From an uncultured Bacilli bacterium (GTDB taxonomy: Bacteria > Bacillota_I > Bacilli_A > RF39 > UBA660), in contig CALVRW010000038.1 in assembly GCA_944358795.1 (NCBI GenBank), positions 1 to 32,136 on the forward strand: a stretch of 32,136 nt of DNA, in the 5' to 3' direction. A program made the translations under genes and the position numbers. Numbering within the stretch: the first letter of the stretch is position 1; every line of letters begins with the position of its first letter. Shown in pieces: positions 31,987 through 32,136 of the stretch. Under the pieces are notes generated by a model. That model was not told where the DNA came from. It was given only the letters and a program-made list of their open reading frames with translations, and made no database searches.

Positions 31987-32136
31987 ATGAACATTGCATA
32001 CTTGTTTTTAAGATTGCTGTTCCAATTGCTCCTCCACTTCCGTTAAAATATAATGGATAATTAAATTGTGAAACTGTCTTAGGAAGTGTAAAATCAATAT
32101 ATGCCATTGTTGGTCCTGAAGTATTTGATTGAACTG
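31985..32136 (-). CDS. 3' end of an unknown protein gene, cut by window edge
   Basis: Forty-nine C-terminal residues are visible in an open frame ending at TAA 31985: it contains SGPTMAYIDFTLPKTVSQF, then YPLYFNGSGGAIGTAIL and ends KTSMQCS. The terminator directly behind and the sensible composition of this frame show it is a real gene end, while the other two frames are stop-broken or of poor composition. The Ser/Thr/Gly/Asn-rich beta-like sequence would suit a surface or secreted protein, but no family can be named from this fragment. Confidence 0.6.
   Translation of the reverse strand, partial: VQSNTSGPTMAYIDFTLPKTVSQFNYPLYFNGSGGAIGTAILKTSMQCS

Overview
The window (about 32.1 kb, clearly AT-rich, strong AGGAGG/AGGTGAT-type ribosome binding sites, standard genetic code) looks like chromosome from a spore-forming, low-GC Firmicute of the class Bacilli. 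The gene order ylbD-ylbE-rsmD and the block rpsT / gpr-spoIIP-yqxA-lepA match Bacillus-type arrangements (established knowledge), and gpr and spoIIP are sporulation genes. The combination with an Rnf-type electron transport module, DGR-like pilins and extreme AT bias suggests an anaerobic, possibly gut-associated, uncultured lineage; that placement is inference. Nearly all genes lie on the minus strand; yigZ, rpsT, a transglutaminase-like gene and an IS transposase are on the plus strand.

Left part (1-4.6 kb): the first 122 bases are the 5' end of a group IIC intron on the minus strand, inserted right behind a terminator hairpin. Upstream of it are rnfD and rnfC, without rnfG/E/A/B adjoining them in the window. 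Next is a 510-residue type IV pilin-like protein whose last 44 codons differ abruptly in composition from the rest of the gene and look like the variable region of a diversity-generating retroelement (DGR).

Middle part (4.6-17.2 kb): mainly housekeeping genes. These are proS, mutL, two tandem HExxH proteins of unknown function, uvrC, a CYTH-like gene divergent from yigZ, a candidate stand-alone small RNA, rpsB-tsf, two small unknown genes and rpsU-yqeY. The rpsB gene has a structured leader and a long C-terminal extension ending in a Rho-N/SAP-like module.

Bacteriocin locus (17.2-20.2 kb): a C39-peptidase ABC exporter, an unusually short HlyD-like accessory protein, two double-glycine leader peptides (47 and 54 residues) and a 47-residue membrane protein. 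Every gene overlaps the next, so the operon looks translationally coupled. The second peptide and the membrane protein are short enough to be missed by routine gene calling.

Right part (20.2-32.1 kb): rsmD, ylbE, ylbD, lepA, a yqxA-like gene and spoIIP, then an IS4/IS231-like element (20-bp inverted repeats; transposase with an in-frame TAA at codon 3) placed between spoIIP and gpr. Then come rpsT, a transglutaminase-like membrane protein, miaA, an unknown gene, ruvB, ruvA and the 3' end of a gene that runs off the window. No tRNA, rRNA or CRISPR array was seen, and no stretch above 300 bases lacks a gene other than inside the IS element. A recurrent trait is that intrinsic terminator stems contain or touch the stop codon.
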